The notes: generated by a model from the sequence alone, not told the origin. Numbered from the stretch's first letter, positions 45,424 through 54,725 are shown. The stretch: 64,000 bases of DNA from Roseateles puraquae (GCF_002205845.1 NZ_NISI01000002.1:372001-436000); one strand, 5' to 3'. Program-made: numbers and translations.

Positions 45424-47727
45424 ATGAGTGAACAGAAGATCGAGCTTTACGACGGCCCGGCGGGTGGCTGGGGCGCGCTGAAGAGCGTGGCTCGCACGCT
45501 CAACGAGCAAGGCGTGCCCGTGAAGGGCGCCAAGACCCTGCTGCATGCCAACCAGACCGACGGCTTCGACTGCCCGGGCTGCGCGTGGCCTGACCGTGAC
45601 CACCGGTCCACCTTCGAGTTCTGCGAGAACGGCGCCAAGGCCGTGGCGGCCGAGGCCACCGCGCGCCGCGCCACGCCCGAGGTCATCGGTGCGAAGACCC
45701 TGGCCGAGTGGGCGGGCGCGTCGGACTACGAGCTGGAAGCCACCGGGCGGCTCACCGAGCCCCTGGTCTACGACCCCGAGACCGACCGCTACCAGCGCAC
45801 GACCTGGGACGCCGCCTTCGCGTTGATCGGCCGGGCACTGCAGGCGCTGCCTGACCCGAACCAGGCCATCTTCTACACCTCGGGCCGCACGAGCAACGAG
45901 GCCGCGTTCCTGTACCAGCTCTTCGTGCGCGAGTACGGCACCAACAACTTCCCCGACTGCTCCAACATGTGCCACGAGCCCAGCGGCTCGGGCCTGCGCC
46001 CGACCATCGGCGTGGGCAAAGGCACGGTCACGCTCGCGGATTTCGAGCAGGCCGACTGCATCCTGGTTTTCGGCCAGAACCCTGGCACCAACCATCCACG
46101 CATGCTGGGCGAGCTGCGCGCGGCCCGCAAGCGCGGCGCCAAGATCATCAGCTTCAACCCCCTGCGCGAGCGGGGCCTGGAGCGTTTTGCCGACCCGCAG
46201 AACGCGATGGAGATGGCGACGCTGGGCGACTCGCCGATCAGCAGCCACTACTTCCAGCTCAAGGTCGGCGGCGACTTCGCGCTGCTGATGGGCATGTGCA
46301 AGCGCGTGGTGGAGCGCGGCCTGCTGGATCACGACTTCATCCGCGAGCACACGCACGGTGTCGACGCCTTCCTGGCGAGCGTGCAGGCCCAGCCCTGGGC
46401 ACCGCTTGAACTCGCGTCGGGCCTCACCCGCGCACAGATCGAGCAGGCGGCCGACCTCTACGCCAGCAGCGAGCGCGTCATCGCCTGCTGGGGCATGGGC
46501 ATCACCCAGCACCGGCATTCGGTGGCGACCATCCAGATGATCGTCAACCTGCTGCTGCTGCGCGGCAACCTCGGCCGCCCCGGCGCGGGGGCCTGCCCGG
46601 TGCGCGGCCACAGCAATGTGCAGGGTGACCGCACCATGGGCATCTACGAGAAGCCGCCCGCAGCCTTCCTGGACCGGCTGGGCCAGGTGTTCGGCTTCGA
46701 GCCGCCGCGCGCGCATGGCGTGGACACGGTCGGCGCCATTGAGGCCATGCTGGCCGGGCGCGGCAAGGTCTTCATCGCGATGGGCGGCAATTTCGCCGCC
46801 GCCACGCCCGACACCGCCGCCACCTGGCGTGCGCTGCGCCAGTGCGAGCTGACCGTGCACATCACCACCAAGTTCAACCGCAGCCACGTCGTGCACGGCC
46901 GCCAGGCCCTGGTACTGCCGGTGTTGGGGCGCACCGAGATCGATGTGCAGGCCACCGGGCCGCAGGGCGTGACGGTGGAAGACTCGATGAGCATGGTGCA
47001 CCTCTCGCACGGCATGAACGCGCCCGCCTCGCCGCATCTGCTGTCGGAGCCCATGGTCGTGGCCCGCATGGCCACCGCCGCGTTGCCGCAGAGCCGCACA
47101 CCCTGGCTGCAGCTCGCCGGCGACTACGCGGCCATCCGCGACAAGATCGAGGCCGTGCTGCCCGACTTCGCCGGCTTCAACGGCAAGCTCAAGCGCCCCG
47201 GGGGCTTTCGGCTGCGCAACACCGCCAGCGAGCGGGTGTGGGTCACGGCCAGCGGCAAGGCCGAGTTCAGCGCCCATGCGCTGCCCACCGACCTGGCCAC
47301 GGAACGGGTGGCCGAGCGCCACCGCGACCAGCGCGTGTTCACGCTGACCACACTGCGCTCGCACGACCAGTACAACACCACCATCTACGGCCATGACGAC
47401 CGCTACCGCGGCGTCTACGGGCACCGGCGCGTGGTGTTCATCAACGCGCAGGACCTGAAGGACCTGGGGCTGGCGGCCGGTGAGTGGGTGGACATCACCA
47501 GCCTCTACTGCGCCGAAGGCGGCGCCGATGTGCAACAGCGCCGGGCCGAGCGCTTCCTGCTGGTGGCCTACGACATCCCCCGCGGCTGCCTGGCGAGCTA
47601 CTACCCCGAGACCAACCCGCTGGTGCCGCTGGAGAGCTTCTCGGTGACGGCACGCACGCCCACCAGCAAATCCATCCCGGTGGTGCTGACCCCGCATGCA
47701 GGATCAGCTGCTGCAGACGCTGCGTGA
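45424..47727 (+). CDS. FdhF/YdeP family molybdopterin oxidoreductase
   Basis: 767 residues. The N-terminus has KIELYDGPAGGWGALKS and the family-specific FDCPGCAWPDRDH (C50, C53). The molybdenum-ligand position is Cys in FPDCSNMCHEPSGSGL, where formate dehydrogenase H has selenocysteine. Further blocks are DCILVFGQNPGTNHPRML, HSVATIQMIVNLLLLRGNLG and GAGACPVRGHSNVQGDRTMG (bis-MGD binding). YdeP-type enzymes lack the full FdhF iron-sulfur N-terminus and their substrate is not settled; YdeP affects acid resistance in E. coli. Start at 45424 aligns with the family; a GTG at 45406 lies too near the terminator. No fdhD is visible. Confidence 0.9.
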   Translation: MSEQKIELYDGPAGGWGALKSVARTLNEQGVPVKGAKTLLHANQTDGFDCPGCAWPDRDHRSTFEFCENGAKAVAAEATARRATPEVIGAKTLAEWAGASDYELEATGRLTEPLVYDPETDRYQRTTWDAAFALIGRALQALPDPNQAIFYTSGRTSNEAAFLYQLFVREYGTNNFPDCSNMCHEPSGSGLRPTIGVGKGTVTLADFEQADCILVFGQNPGTNHPRMLGELRAARKRGAKIISFNPLRERGLERFADPQNAMEMATLGDSPISSHYFQLKVGGDFALLMGMCKRVVERGLLDHDFIREHTHGVDAFLASVQAQPWAPLELASGLTRAQIEQAADLYASSERVIACWGMGITQHRHSVATIQMIVNLLLLRGNLGRPGAGACPVRGHSNVQGDRTMGIYEKPPAAFLDRLGQVFGFEPPRAHGVDTVGAIEAMLAGRGKVFIAMGGNFAAATPDTAATWRALRQCELTVHITTKFNRSHVVHGRQALVLPVLGRTEIDVQATGPQGVTVEDSMSMVHLSHGMNAPASPHLLSEPMVVARMATAALPQSRTPWLQLAGDYAAIRDKIEAVLPDFAGFNGKLKRPGGFRLRNTASERVWVTASGKAEFSAHALPTDLATERVAERHRDQRVFTLTTLRSHDQYNTTIYGHDDRYRGVYGHRRVVFINAQDLKDLGLAAGEWVDITSLYCAEGGADVQQRRAERFLLVAYDIPRGCLASYYPETNPLVPLESFSVTARTPTSKSIPVVLTPHAGSAAADAA

Positions 47728-47935
47728 GCTGGCCCCCGGTGGCGAGCCGGTGGCCCTCACGCGCCTGGCCAAGCGGCTGGACGAGCGCGTGAGCGTGCTG
47801 CTGCGCGAGCTGACCGCGCTGAGTGACGCCAGCCTCGGCGGTGTGCCCGGGCCGGGGCTGGTGCAACTGGCCTGCGACGACGGCGGGCGCTGGACCGTTC
47901 GCCTGGCCGTCGTCAGGCCGCCATCGCCTGGATGA
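47696..47935 (+). CDS. Small winged-helix-like protein downstream of the oxidoreductase
   Basis: 79 residues, start ATG inside the last 32 nt of the oxidoreductase gene, in another frame. The sequence MQDQLLQTLRELAPGGEPVA then LTRLAKRLDERVSVLLRELT resembles the helical half of a small winged-helix domain, ending in beta-like DGGRWTVRLAV. Overlap suggests translational coupling to the oxidoreductase and a role in its regulation or maturation, which is inference. Its last 23 nt overlap the convergent HD-GYP-like gene. Confidence 0.7.
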   Translation: MQDQLLQTLRELAPGGEPVALTRLAKRLDERVSVLLRELTALSDASLGGVPGPGLVQLACDDGGRWTVRLAVVRPPSPG

Positions 47936-49040
47936 GCTTTTCCAGACCGACGCGCAGCTTCAGCCCCGCCTGCGGGATGACGGCTGCGATCGCATGCAGC
48001 GCCTGCGCGGTGTCGCGGATCACCGGCTCGGCCAGCACGCCGCCAGCGCGGTCGCTCATCACGGCCACCCGCGGTGTGCTGGCGCTCTCGCCGCGCCGCA
48101 TCACCATGCCCACTTCGCCCGAGCGCAGCCGCACCGCGCAGCCCGGCGGGTAAAGGCCGAACTCCTTGATCAGCGCGGCCGTCATCGCGTCGCCCTTGCC
48201 CGCCTGGTACTGCAGCCGCGCGGCGGCATCGGCCAGGATGGGCTGGCGCCGCAGCCGCGGGCTGAACTTGGCCGTGAAGGTGTCGGCGCTGTGCACCAGC
48301 TGCGCGACCGCATGCACCTGGGCCGGCCGGCGCGGGTAGCCGGTGCCACCGTCTTCTTCATGATGCTGGCGCACCGCGTCCAGCCAGTCGGTGTCGGTCA
48401 CGCCCGCCATCTCCAGCATGGCGGCACTGCGCTCGGGATGGGACTGGATCTCGGCACGCTGCAGCGTCGTGACTGGTGAGGCCTGGGTCACGAGCCGGTT
48501 CTGCAGCTCGGCCATCGAGATGTTCATCGTCAGCGCGGTGCGCAGCACGCATTGCCCCTCCCTGACGGACCAGCCCAGGCGCGTGGCCGCCAGGCAGGCC
48601 GCGGTCGCGGTGTGCACCGCGTGGCGCGCGGCATAGGCCGTCGCGCTGCCCTGCACGGCCTCGGCGCGCACGGTCTGCAGGATGGCGAGGTCGGGGTCGC
48701 GCTCGATCAGGGCCATCAGCGGTTGTGAGGCGAGGTCCAGCGTCTGTGTGAAGTCCGACCCCGGTGCGCCGCGCAGCAGGTGGCCGACCTCACCCATGCT
48801 CTCGTCCCAGAAGGCCGGCAGTTGCTCCGGGCGGGCCTGGGCGATGGTGCTCGCCCGGTCCTCGAACTCGCGGGCGTCCACCCGCGCATCGCGGTCGATC
48901 AGCTTCTCCAGCTGGCCCATCGATTCGAAGCGATGCCCCCGCGCCAGCAGCAGGCGGCCGCCGACATCGAAGATGGCGAAAGGCGTGGGCTTGCCCGACT
49001 CGAAACGGTCACGGTGCAGGCTCAGGGGTTGCAGGTTCAT
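47913..49040 (-). CDS. Degenerate HD-GYP domain protein
   Basis: 375 residues. N-terminal 120 residues are an uncharacterised PilZ-like/linker region; residues about 125-290 follow the HD-GYP plan with HPERS (201-205), HHEEDGGTGYP (226-236) and downstream LVHSADTFTAK. The metal-binding HD pair, normally LLHDIGK, is replaced by ALTMNISM (residues 169-176), so cyclic di-GMP phosphodiesterase activity is doubtful although the GYP loop is kept. The C-terminal 90 residues (YPPGCAVRLRSGEVGMVMRR) match the tail often found after such domains. Possibly a c-di-GMP-binding or protein-interaction module. Confidence 0.85.
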   Translation of the reverse strand: MNLQPLSLHRDRFESGKPTPFAIFDVGGRLLLARGHRFESMGQLEKLIDRDARVDAREFEDRASTIAQARPEQLPAFWDESMGEVGHLLRGAPGSDFTQTLDLASQPLMALIERDPDLAILQTVRAEAVQGSATAYAARHAVHTATAACLAATRLGWSVREGQCVLRTALTMNISMAELQNRLVTQASPVTTLQRAEIQSHPERSAAMLEMAGVTDTDWLDAVRQHHEEDGGTGYPRRPAQVHAVAQLVHSADTFTAKFSPRLRRQPILADAAARLQYQAGKGDAMTAALIKEFGLYPPGCAVRLRSGEVGMVMRRGESASTPRVAVMSDRAGGVLAEPVIRDTAQALHAIAAVIPQAGLKLRVGLEKLIQAMAA

Positions 49041-49217
49041 CGCGGCCAGGGCGACGTTCAGCCCGGCAGCCGCATGGCCCCAGGCTGTCCCAACGTCTTG
49101 CTTTTGTGATGGGCGCGATTACAGCCCCCGCCACGGCGCGCCGCATCTACGGGGCAGCCCTAGGCCGCGTGACAAGCGACACGCGCCGCCCGTCTTGTGC
49201 AGCGCCCGGCGGCCGGC

Positions 49218-50123
49218 TCAGCCCCGCTTGGCGAGCACGGCCCGCGCGACCCGCGATACCGGTTCGCGGCCCAGCACGCCGGAGATGAAGGCCCCGGCGT
49301 CCACGAGCCGATCCAGGTCCACGCCGGTCTCGATGCCCAGGCCGTTGAGCATGAACACCACGTCCTCGCTGGCCACGTTGCCTGTCGCGCCCTTCGCGTA
49401 GGGGCAGCCGCCCAGCCCCGCCACGCTGGCATGGAAGCTGTGCACGCCCAGCTCGAGGCTGGCGTAGATGTTGGTCAGCGCCTGGCCGTAGGTGTCGTGG
49501 AAGTGGCCCGACACCTCCGCCAGCGGGAAATGCTTCAGCGCACGCGCCATCGCAGCCTGCACCTTGCGCGGCGTGCCCACGCCGATGGTGTCGGCAATGT
49601 CGATCGCGTCCACGCCCAGGGCCCGCAGCGGCTGCACGACGGCCTCCACCTGGTCGGCTGAGATGTCGCCCTCATAAGGGCAGCCCAGCGCGCACGACAG
49701 CGCCGCACGTACCTTCACGCCCGCGGCGTGTGCGCCTTCGATGACTGGCGCGAATCGCTCCAGGCTCTCGGCGATGGAGCAGTTGATGTTCTTCTGCGTG
49801 AAGGCCTCGCTGGCCGCGGTGAACACGAGGATCTCGTCCGGCCGGCTCGCCAGCGCCGGCTCCAGCCCCTTCATGTTGGGCACCAGCACCGAGTAGCGCA
49901 CGCCGGGCTTGCGCTCGATGGCCGCCATCACGGCGGCGTTGTCGCCCATCTGCGGCACCCACTTGGGGCTGACGAAGCTGGTGACCTCGATCTCGGTCAG
50001 GCCGGCGTCCTGCAGCATGGCCACGAGCTGCGCCTTGTGCTCGGTGGCGACGTTCGCCTTCTCGTTCTGCAGCCCGTCGCGGGGGCCGACATCGAGGAGC
50101 TTGACGTGGGTGGGGAGGGTCAT
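49218..50123 (-). CDS. liuE: Hydroxymethylglutaryl-CoA lyase
   Basis: 301 residues. HMG-CoA lyase cleaves HMG-CoA to acetyl-CoA and acetoacetate, the last step of leucine degradation. Signatures are LLDVGPRDGLQNEK (metal and catalytic Asp/Arg), SGHFHDTYGQALTNI (metal His pair) and GLGGCPYAKGATGNVASEDV with the catalytic Cys. Start at 50123 overlaps the nucleotidyltransferase gene stop by 4 nt. It is the last gene of the liu cluster; 177 gene-free bases follow before the HD-GYP gene. Confidence 0.95.
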   Translation of the reverse strand: MTLPTHVKLLDVGPRDGLQNEKANVATEHKAQLVAMLQDAGLTEIEVTSFVSPKWVPQMGDNAAVMAAIERKPGVRYSVLVPNMKGLEPALASRPDEILVFTAASEAFTQKNINCSIAESLERFAPVIEGAHAAGVKVRAALSCALGCPYEGDISADQVEAVVQPLRALGVDAIDIADTIGVGTPRKVQAAMARALKHFPLAEVSGHFHDTYGQALTNIYASLELGVHSFHASVAGLGGCPYAKGATGNVASEDVVFMLNGLGIETGVDLDRLVDAGAFISGVLGREPVSRVARAVLAKRG

Positions 50124-50569
50124 GGTGATGCCTTGTCGTCCAACGCGTCCAGGTCTGCCAGGTCCTTCAGGCGACCGGTCGCGCGCTTGTTCTGTTTGAA
50201 GTCGTCGAGTCCGATGAAGCTCAGTGCGACGCCGTCCACGACGATCACCTCCCGACGCGCATGGCAATCGGTGAATTGCACGCCATCGATGCCCATCAGC
50301 AGGTCGATGCGGCGCGGTGGCTGACCGAGCTGGATGACGGCGTCCGGCCCGAAGTCCGCCACTGACAGCCCCAGCGACTCGAAGCCGAAGTCCCGTAGGG
50401 CCGCGAGCAGCCGCTCGATATTGGGGTCGGTGCGGTCGATCCAGAAGTCGATGTCGCCGGTGTAGCGCGGATGGCCGTGGGCTGCGAGGGCGTAACCCCC
50501 CACCACCAGGTAGTCAACGCGGTGTGCGTTGAGTAACTCGGCAAACTCTTTGAAGTCGGGGTTGAGCAT
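50120..50569 (-). CDS. Nucleotidyltransferase-fold protein (DUF6036/MNT-like)
   Basis: 149 residues of the minimal nucleotidyltransferase fold: helix EFAELLNAHRVDYLVVGGYA, then ALAAHGHPRYTGDIDFWIDR with the D-x-D (GDIDFW) metal pair, and RRIDLLMGIDGVQF with a third Asp. Such proteins are often the second partner in two-gene modules resembling toxin-antitoxin pairs. It overlaps the small gene upstream by 56 nt and HMG-CoA lyase downstream by 4 nt, so it is embedded in the liu transcript. No link with leucine metabolism is known to me. Confidence 0.82.
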   Translation of the reverse strand: MLNPDFKEFAELLNAHRVDYLVVGGYALAAHGHPRYTGDIDFWIDRTDPNIERLLAALRDFGFESLGLSVADFGPDAVIQLGQPPRRIDLLMGIDGVQFTDCHARREVIVVDGVALSFIGLDDFKQNKRATGRLKDLADLDALDDKASP

Positions 50570-50711
50570 CAGGATGTTCCGCCAGGCCCTCGTATTGCAG
50601 GCGCAGCGTCTCGACGGCCGCGACCCGCTCCGCGGCGGGGCGCGAGCGCCAGAACGCCAGGTCGTCCTGGACCTGGCGCTGGCGCGTGGTGATCGTCAGC
50701 GTGCGCAACAT
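50514..50711 (-). CDS. Small helical partner of the nucleotidyltransferase
   Basis: 65 residues, start ATG at 50711. The pattern DLAFWRSRPAAERVAAVETL then LRLQYEG and PRLQRVCRVTQRTPR recalls small proteins encoded just before DUF6036-type nucleotidyltransferases in many bacteria (consensus W/Y-x-S-x-P-x-x-E-R-x-x-A-V-E-x-L-R and P-R-L-Q-R-V). It overlaps its partner by 56 nt. It lies 10 nt after the liuD stop. Function unknown; antitoxin-like or adaptor role is a guess. Confidence 0.72.
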   Translation of the reverse strand: MLRTLTITTRQRQVQDDLAFWRSRPAAERVAAVETLRLQYEGLAEHPDAQPRLQRVCRVTQRTPR

Positions 50712-50721
50712 GGCTGGATTG

Positions 50722-52704
50722 TCATGCTTCAAGCCGCAGAAGTTCCGCCCCGTCACCCACCTGGTCACCCACGGCGAACAGCAGTTCGGCCACGGTGCCG
50801 TCGCGGGGCGAGGAGATGGTGTGTTCCATCTTCATCGCCTCCATCACGGCCAGCGGTTGGCCCTTGCTGACGGTGTCGCCAGCCTGCGCCAGGAAGGCCA
50901 CCAGCTTGCCCGGCATCGGGGCGGTCAGGCGCCCGCCCTCAGTCGCACCGTCACCGGCGTGGGCCAGCAGGTCCACCTCGGTCAGCACGGCCGAGCCCTG
51001 GGCGCCGAACACGGCGACACGCTCGCCCTGGGCGTAGGTCTTCACGCGCAGGCGCTCGCCGGCCAGGAAGAGCTCGTGCGTCTCGGTGTCGAGCGACTGC
51101 ACCGCGAAGTCCACGGCCTGGCCGTCGACCGTCAGGGTCATGCCGCCGCGGTGGTGGCGCGACAGCAGCACCGCATGGTGGCTGTCGCCGGCGTCCAGGT
51201 CGAAGCGGCGCGTGGCCGACCCGAACAGGCGCCAGCCGTCGCGGGCACTCCACGGGTCGGCGCCCTGCGTGGCGGCCTCGACGGCCAGCGTGTGCGCGAC
51301 GACGGCCGCCGCCGAGACGCGCAGCGGCAGGCCCGGCTGGTCGAAGAGCACGGCGCGCTCGCGTTCGATGAGGCCGGTGTCCAGGTCGGCGCCCGAGAAC
51401 GACGCGGTGGCTGCACAGCGACGCAGGAAGGCCACGTTGGTGTGCAGGCCGACGATGTGGGTGTCGCGCAGCGCCGCGTCCAGCCGGGCCAGCGCCTGCG
51501 CGCGGTCCTCGCCCCAGACGATGAGCTTGGCGATCATCGAGTCGTAGTAGGGGCTGATCGCGTCGCCCTCGCGTACGCCGGCGTCAATCCGCACCTCGCC
51601 ACGCTGGAACGCCACGTGAGCCGGCCAGCGGGCCACGTCCAGCGTGCCGGTGGCGGGCAGGAAGCCCCCGTCGGGGTTCTCCGCGCAGATGCGGGCCTCG
51701 ATGGCATGGCCGTGCATGCGCAACTCGTGCTGCTTCAGCGGCAGGGGCTGGCCGGCCGCCACGCGCAGTTGCCATTCCACGAGGTCTAGCCCCGTGATGG
51801 CCTCGGTTACCGGGTGCTCCACCTGCAGCCGCGTGTTCATCTCCATGAAGTAGAAGCGGCCGTCCTGCTCCGCGATGAACTCCACGGTGCCCGCCCCCAC
51901 ATAACCGACGGCCTTGGCGGCGGCGACGGCGGCCTCGCCCATTTGCGCGCGGCGCTCGGGCGTCATGCCGGGGGCAGGCGCTTCTTCCAGCACCTTCTGG
52001 TGGCGGCGCTGCACCGAGCAGTCGCGCTCGAACAGATAGACGCAGTCGCCGTGCGTGTCGCCGAACACCTGGATCTCGATATGGCGGGGGCGCTGCACGT
52101 AGCGCTCGATCAGCACCGCATCGTCGCCGAAGCTGTTGATGGCTTCGCGCTTGCACGAGGCGAGCGCGGCGTCGAACTCGTCAGCGCTGAAGACGGCCCG
52201 CATGCCCTTGCCGCCGCCGCCCGCGCTGGCCTTGATGAGCACGGGGTAGCCGATGCGATCGGCTTCGCGCTTGAGCAGTGCCGGGTCCTGGTCGGCCCCG
52301 TGGTAGCCGGGCACCAGCGGCACCTTGGCGGCTTCCATCAGCCGCTTGGATTCGGCCTTCAGGCCCATGGCCTGGATGGCGCTCGGCGGCGGGCCGATGA
52401 AGACGACGGCCGCGTCGGCACAGGCCTGCGCAAACGCCTCGTTCTCGCTCAGGAAGCCATAGCCCGGATGCACGGCTTCGGCGCCCGTGGCCTTGGCTGC
52501 GGCCAGGATGCGTTCCCACTGCAGGTAGGAGTCGCGCGGCGCCGGGCCGCCGATCAGCACAGCCTCGTCGCAGGCCTTCACATGCAAGGCGTTGGCATCC
52601 GCCTCGGAGTAGACGGCGACCGTCTGGATGCCGAGGCGGCGGGCCGTGGCGGCGACGCGGCAGGCAATTTCGCCGCGGTTGGCGATCAGGATCTTCTTGA
52701 ACAT
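50722..52704 (-). CDS. liuD: 3-methylcrotonyl-CoA carboxylase, biotin-containing alpha subunit
   Basis: 660 residues: biotin carboxylase domain (FKKILIANRGEIACRVAATA; ATP-grasp KASAGGGGKGMR; FMEMNTRLQVEHPVTEAITG) from 1 to about 450, a linker/BT domain, and a C-terminal biotinyl domain with the biotin-accepting lysine in VMEAMKMEH (about 623-631). Its length and neighbours (the carboxyltransferase at 61885, hydratase and HMG-CoA lyase) point to methylcrotonyl-CoA carboxylase (mccA), with acetyl- or propionyl-CoA carboxylase less likely. It follows the bio genes and the small lipoprotein on the same strand. Confidence 0.93.
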   Translation of the reverse strand: MFKKILIANRGEIACRVAATARRLGIQTVAVYSEADANALHVKACDEAVLIGGPAPRDSYLQWERILAAAKATGAEAVHPGYGFLSENEAFAQACADAAVVFIGPPPSAIQAMGLKAESKRLMEAAKVPLVPGYHGADQDPALLKREADRIGYPVLIKASAGGGGKGMRAVFSADEFDAALASCKREAINSFGDDAVLIERYVQRPRHIEIQVFGDTHGDCVYLFERDCSVQRRHQKVLEEAPAPGMTPERRAQMGEAAVAAAKAVGYVGAGTVEFIAEQDGRFYFMEMNTRLQVEHPVTEAITGLDLVEWQLRVAAGQPLPLKQHELRMHGHAIEARICAENPDGGFLPATGTLDVARWPAHVAFQRGEVRIDAGVREGDAISPYYDSMIAKLIVWGEDRAQALARLDAALRDTHIVGLHTNVAFLRRCAATASFSGADLDTGLIERERAVLFDQPGLPLRVSAAAVVAHTLAVEAATQGADPWSARDGWRLFGSATRRFDLDAGDSHHAVLLSRHHRGGMTLTVDGQAVDFAVQSLDTETHELFLAGERLRVKTYAQGERVAVFGAQGSAVLTEVDLLAHAGDGATEGGRLTAPMPGKLVAFLAQAGDTVSKGQPLAVMEAMKMEHTISSPRDGTVAELLFAVGDQVGDGAELLRLEA

Positions 52705-52790
52705 CTCTCTTGTCTCCGGTCTTGTGAACCTTCTACAGGCTTGTTCTCGGGGCCAGGGTCACTGGCGTGGGCGGCAGCAGAGCCAGGGGT

Positions 52791-52997
52791 TCAGCCAGGC
52801 TTTCCTTCTTTCAGGCGTTTGCGCTGAGCCTCGTAATCGTCGTAGCTCTGGCCGTTGGCCTTGCGGCAGGCCGTGCGGTCTTGCGGGCTGCTGGCGCGGT
52901 CGCACTGGTCGAACGCGTGCTGTTGACCGATGTCGTACAGCAGGCCGCAGCCTGACAGGCAGAGGGTTGCGGCCATCGCCGTCATGGCAGCGCGCAT
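52791..52997 (-). CDS. Small predicted lipoprotein
   Basis: 68 residues. Signal MRAAMTAMAATLCLSGC has a lipobox (LSGC) with Cys17 as the likely lipidated residue, followed by a short charged domain with two more Cys (FDQCDR, TACRK) that could pair. The start lies 1 nt after the bioB stop, so it is co-transcribed with bioDB and lies 86 bp upstream of liuD. I do not recognise the family; small lipoproteins of this kind are common downstream of bioB in related bacteria as far as I recall. Confidence 0.72.
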   Translation of the reverse strand: MRAAMTAMAATLCLSGCGLLYDIGQQHAFDQCDRASSPQDRTACRKANGQSYDDYEAQRKRLKEGKPG

Positions 52998-52998
52998 G

Positions 52999-54036
52999 TC
53001 AGTGGCGGCAGAGGTCGACCTTGGCCGCCGCATCCGTCGCCAGGCCTGACTCGGTCGCGCAGCGCATGCCCAGGCGGTCCAGCAGCGCGCGATCCTTTTC
53101 GGCCTGCGGGTTGCTGGTGGTGAGTAGCTTGTCGCCGTAGAACATGGAGTTGGCACCGGCCAGGAAACAGAGCGCCTGCATGGTCTCGGGCATTTCCTCG
53201 CGGCCGGCGGACAGGCGCACCATGGCGCGCGGCATGGTGATGCGGGCGACCGCGATCGTGCGGATGAACTCCAGCGGGTCCAGCGGCGCGGTGCCGGCCA
53301 GCGGGGTGCCTTCCACCTGCACGAGGTTGTTGATGGGCACGCTCTCGGGGTAGGGGTCGAGGTTGGCCAGTTGCACCAGCAGGCCGGCGCGCTGGCGGCG
53401 CGTCTCGCCCATGCCGACGATGCCGCCCGAGCAGACCTTCATGCCCTGCTGGCGCACGCGCTCCAGCGTGTCCAGGCGGTCTTGATAGGTGCGGGTGGTG
53501 ATGATCTGGCCGTAGAACTCGGGCGCGGTGTCGAGGTTGTGGTTGTAGTAGTCCAGGCCTGCGGCCTTGAGCTGCTCGGCCTGGCCGTCTTCCAGCATGC
53601 CGGCGGTGAGGCAGGTCTCCAGGCCCAGCGCCTTGACCTCGGAAATCATCTCGCCGATGGCTTCCAGGTGGCGGGGCTTGGGCGAGCGCCAGGCCGCGCC
53701 CATGCAGAAGCGCGTGGCGCCATTGGCCTTGGCGGCGCGGGCGGCTTCCATCACCTCTTGCAGCGGGATCAGCTTCTCGGCCTTCAGGCCGGTGTCGAAG
53801 TGGGCCGACTGCGGGCAGTACTTGCAGTCTTCCTCGCAGCCGCCGGTCTTGATCGACAGCAGCGTGGAGAGCTGCACCGCGTTGGCGTCGAAGTGCGCGC
53901 GGTGCACGGTCTGTGCGCGGAAGAGCAGGTCGTTGAACGGCAGCTCGAAGAGCGCAGCCACGGCGTCGACCGTCCAGGGCGTGGCCTGGCGGCGGTCGGC
54001 ATCGGTGGTGGGAGTGAGGGTCTGGATCTGGTTCAT
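52999..54036 (-). CDS. bioB: Biotin synthase
   Basis: 345 residues. Radical SAM enzyme inserting sulfur into dethiobiotin. The radical SAM cluster motif is CEEDCKYC (CxxxCxxC) in [20 protein letters not shown] (about 64-83); [26 protein letters not shown] and the C-terminal [20 protein letters not shown] are all intact. The ATG at 54036 overlaps the bioD stop by 4 nt. Confidence 0.97.
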   Translation of the reverse strand: MNQIQTLTPTTDADRRQATPWTVDAVAALFELPFNDLLFRAQTVHRAHFDANAVQLSTLLSIKTGGCEEDCKYCPQSAHFDTGLKAEKLIPLQEVMEAARAAKANGATRFCMGAAWRSPKPRHLEAIGEMISEVKALGLETCLTAGMLEDGQAEQLKAAGLDYYNHNLDTAPEFYGQIITTRTYQDRLDTLERVRQQGMKVCSGGIVGMGETRRQRAGLLVQLANLDPYPESVPINNLVQVEGTPLAGTAPLDPLEFIRTIAVARITMPRAMVRLSAGREEMPETMQALCFLAGANSMFYGDKLLTTSNPQAEKDRALLDRLGMRCATESGLATDAAAKVDLCRH

Positions 54037-54725
54037 TCGAGCAGGGCGCCGAGCACGTCGGCGTTCAGATGGGCCGCGGCAGCGGCGGGGTCGACCGGGT
54101 GGGGCAGTCGTGGAACATGCCCCAGGCAAGGGGCGCCAAGGCCCGCCTGCAGAGCTTGCAGATTGTCGGTGACGTGGGGCTGACGCGGGTCCACGGTGTT
54201 GGCCACCCACGCGGCCAGGCGCAGGCCGCGGGCGCGCACCGCCTCCGCGGTCAGCAGTGCATGGTTGATGCAACCCAGGCGCAGGCCCACGACCAGGATG
54301 ACCGGCAGGCCGAGGTCCACGGCCAGGTCGGCCGAGTCCCAGCCCTCGGCCAGCGGGATGCGAAAGCCGCCAGCGCCTTCCACCAGCGCCAGGTCGCCCA
54401 GCGCGGCGGTGGCGCGTAGGGAAGCCAGCAGCGGTTCGCGCTCGATGCGCCGGCCTTCCAGCTGCGCGGCGATGTGCGGCGCGCACGGCTCGCGGAACTG
54501 CAGCGGGCCGACCTGGGACTCGGTCAGCCCCAGGCGCTGCACCGCATGCAGCGTGGCCACGTCTTCGTTGACCCATCGCCCGCCGACGAGCTCCTGCCCG
54601 GCCGCCAGCGCCTTGATGGGCGTGACGCGGCGGCCCAGCTCGCTGAACGCATGCGTGAGCGCCGCGGCCGTGAAGGTCTTGCCGATCTCGGTGTCGGTGC
54701 CGGTGATGAAGTAGGCGCGGCTCAT
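54033..54725 (-). CDS. bioD: Dethiobiotin synthetase
   Basis: 230 residues. P-loop GTDTEIGKT (about 8-16), [10 protein letters not shown] (Lys kept, but the usual KPVAxG is KALAAG), [14 protein letters not shown] in place of VEGAGGWxxPL. It forms the ureido ring of dethiobiotin from DAPA and CO2. It begins 102 bp from a divergent gene on the + strand, so it may have its own promoter in that gap and not rely wholly on the bioAF transcript. Confidence 0.94.
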   Translation of the reverse strand: MSRAYFITGTDTEIGKTFTAAALTHAFSELGRRVTPIKALAAGQELVGGRWVNEDVATLHAVQRLGLTESQVGPLQFREPCAPHIAAQLEGRRIEREPLLASLRATAALGDLALVEGAGGFRIPLAEGWDSADLAVDLGLPVILVVGLRLGCINHALLTAEAVRARGLRLAAWVANTVDPRQPHVTDNLQALQAGLGAPCLGHVPRLPHPVDPAAAAAHLNADVLGALLE

